Positions 5,075 through 6,053 of a stretch of DNA of 6,053 bases are shown piece by piece. Position 1 is the stretch's first letter. Every line of letters begins with the position of its first letter. Origin of the DNA: Octadecabacter sp. (GTDB lineage Bacteria > Pseudomonadota > Alphaproteobacteria > Rhodobacterales > Rhodobacteraceae); NCBI GenBank assembly GCA_018500065.2, contig JAHBAO020000161.1:1-6053 (forward strand). Reading direction: 5' to 3'. The translations under genes and the position numbers were made by a program. Under the pieces are notes generated by a model, which did not search any database, was not told the origin of the DNA, and saw only the letters and a program-made list of their open reading frames with translations.

Positions 5075-6053
5075 ATGAGTTCGATCAAAGACCACCCGCT
5101 GCGTTATGCAACGGCCAATGAGCTGCATGCCCGCCCGTTCCCGACGCTGAAAGCCCCGAGCCATGCAGCCTACCTTGCAATCAAACCCGCGCACAATGCC
5201 GCTGGGCGGGATCGCGCTGCGGACATGGTGCATCTTAAGTCTTTGTTGGATCACTTTGCTGCACCGCATCCTGAGGACGGGGCCACGCACTATTTCGGCC
5301 AGATCGGTCGTCATGTTCTGAAATGGGAAAGTCATACCGAATTTGTGACCTACACCATTTTCGGCGACGGCGTGCCTGCAACGCCGTTTGATGGGACGAC
5401 CTTTGGAATGTTCCCTGAAAGCTGGCTTGCGTCTGCACCCGGAACGCGGGTGACGTCAGCGCTCATCCGAGTGGAACAACAGGCGGGCGATGATGGGATC
5501 TCCGAAAAAGTCGCTGATTGGTTTGTGCCGGAAAGTGTCGCCGTAAGCCGTGTGTTGGATGATGACGCAGTGGTTGCCGGCGATTTCAGGATCGATGCGG
5601 CTGGGCACATTCGGTTTGCGGTGTTTGCGCGCCCTGAAACCGGCGAGCGGCGCGTGGGGCGAATTGTTCAGCGGCTTTGCGAAATCGAAACCTATAAAGC
5701 CATGTCGATGCTTGGGTTTTCGCGGTGTCGCGATCTTGGAGTGGGCATGGGGGAGATTGATGTGCGGCTTTCTGCCTTGACTGAGGCGCTGTCGGGCCCG
5801 GTGGAAAGCACTGAGGATACGCTGGGCGCGCTGTTGCAGGTCTCAGGGGAGCTGGAAGCACTGTCCGCGCGATCTACATTTCGCTTCGGGGCAACGCAGG
5901 CGTATGAGACGATTGTGAACCAACGTATAGACGTACTGCGTGAGACGCGGTTCTTGGGGCGCCAGACGTTTGGTGAATTCATGATGCGGCGATTTGATCC
6001 TGCGATGCGCACTGTTGCCAGCACTGAGGCACGGCTTGAGGCAATGGGGGATC
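5075..6053 (+). CDS. DUF3422 family protein (partial, runs off the window)
   Basis: The frame is open from the ATG at 5075 to the window edge, giving 326 residues with no stop. The start is preceded by GGAAGGA at 5061-5067, seven bases before the ATG. The N-terminus has the block DHPLRYATANELHARPFPTL (6-25), the hallmark I associate with DUF3422 proteins, followed by features typical of that family: YFGQIGRHVLKWESHTEFVT (72-91) with a Trp-Glu-x-His-Thr-Glu core, an RVGRIVQRLCEIETYKAMSM segment (192-211), and helical, probably coiled-coil sequence after about residue 215. Family members are about 420-440 residues and usually end in two transmembrane helices, which would lie beyond this window. 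The function of the family is not established to my knowledge. No signal peptide is seen, so most of the protein is probably cytoplasmic and anchored by the C-terminus. No frameshift is visible. It may be transcribed alone from the 4935-5074 spacer. Confidence 0.92.
   Translation, partial: MSSIKDHPLRYATANELHARPFPTLKAPSHAAYLAIKPAHNAAGRDRAADMVHLKSLLDHFAAPHPEDGATHYFGQIGRHVLKWESHTEFVTYTIFGDGVPATPFDGTTFGMFPESWLASAPGTRVTSALIRVEQQAGDDGISEKVADWFVPESVAVSRVLDDDAVVAGDFRIDAAGHIRFAVFARPETGERRVGRIVQRLCEIETYKAMSMLGFSRCRDLGVGMGEIDVRLSALTEALSGPVESTEDTLGALLQVSGELEALSARSTFRFGATQAYETIVNQRIDVLRETRFLGRQTFGEFMMRRFDPAMRTVASTEARLEAMGD

Noticed and set aside
5021..6024. Minus-strand and alternate-frame ORFs over the DUF3422 gene
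   Set aside because: The plus-strand frame from 5075 is open for 326 residues with family motifs, so the others are shadows.
1..6053. CRISPR array, tRNA, rRNA, transposase or phage genes
   Set aside because: No regularly spaced repeats, no cloverleaf-like or rRNA-like segments and no mobile-element protein motifs were seen on either strand.

Overview
The window looks like a chromosomal segment of an alphaproteobacterium, most likely a marine member of the Rhodobacterales (Roseobacter group). The reasons are the two-subunit PntAB transhydrogenase, the DUF3422 protein, the alphaproteobacterial style of the ornithine decarboxylase remnant, and an intergenic GC-rich repeat ending in GGGATATTT of a kind I recall as scattered through Rhodobacterales genomes. 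This placement is inferred from protein style and the repeat; no rRNA or other marker gene is present.

Layout: bases 27-3045 hold pntA and pntB, a two-gene operon for the proton-translocating NAD(P) transhydrogenase. It is closed by a strong intrinsic terminator at 3072-3106. An AT-richer intergenic stretch (about 3107-3256) follows, with a possible promoter, an 11-bp-period direct repeat and a small palindrome. Next is a 219-residue lipoprotein (3257-3916) that looks like a divergent TbpB-type beta-barrel lipoprotein. It converges on rluE (3913-4452, minus strand), a 23S rRNA pseudouridine synthase, and the two genes share the palindromic TTAA as their stop codons.

Upstream of rluE is the GC-rich repeat (about 4466-4532). 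Next to it is a decayed ornithine decarboxylase gene (4542-4934). Its N-terminal PLP-lysine region is gone and an internal block of roughly 140-160 residues is missing, yet the remaining pieces are fused in one open frame. A 140-base spacer with an imperfect hairpin leads to a DUF3422 gene (5075 to the window edge), which is cut off before its expected C-terminal membrane segments.

PntAB would supply NADPH using the proton gradient. The other genes are unrelated housekeeping, envelope or relic loci and do not form an evident pathway. I saw no CRISPR array, tRNA, rRNA, transposase or phage gene, and no convincing new multi-gene system. The most unusual items are the in-frame collapsed decarboxylase beside a repeat, the divergent lipoprotein with its upstream repeats, and the shared-stop convergent gene pair.
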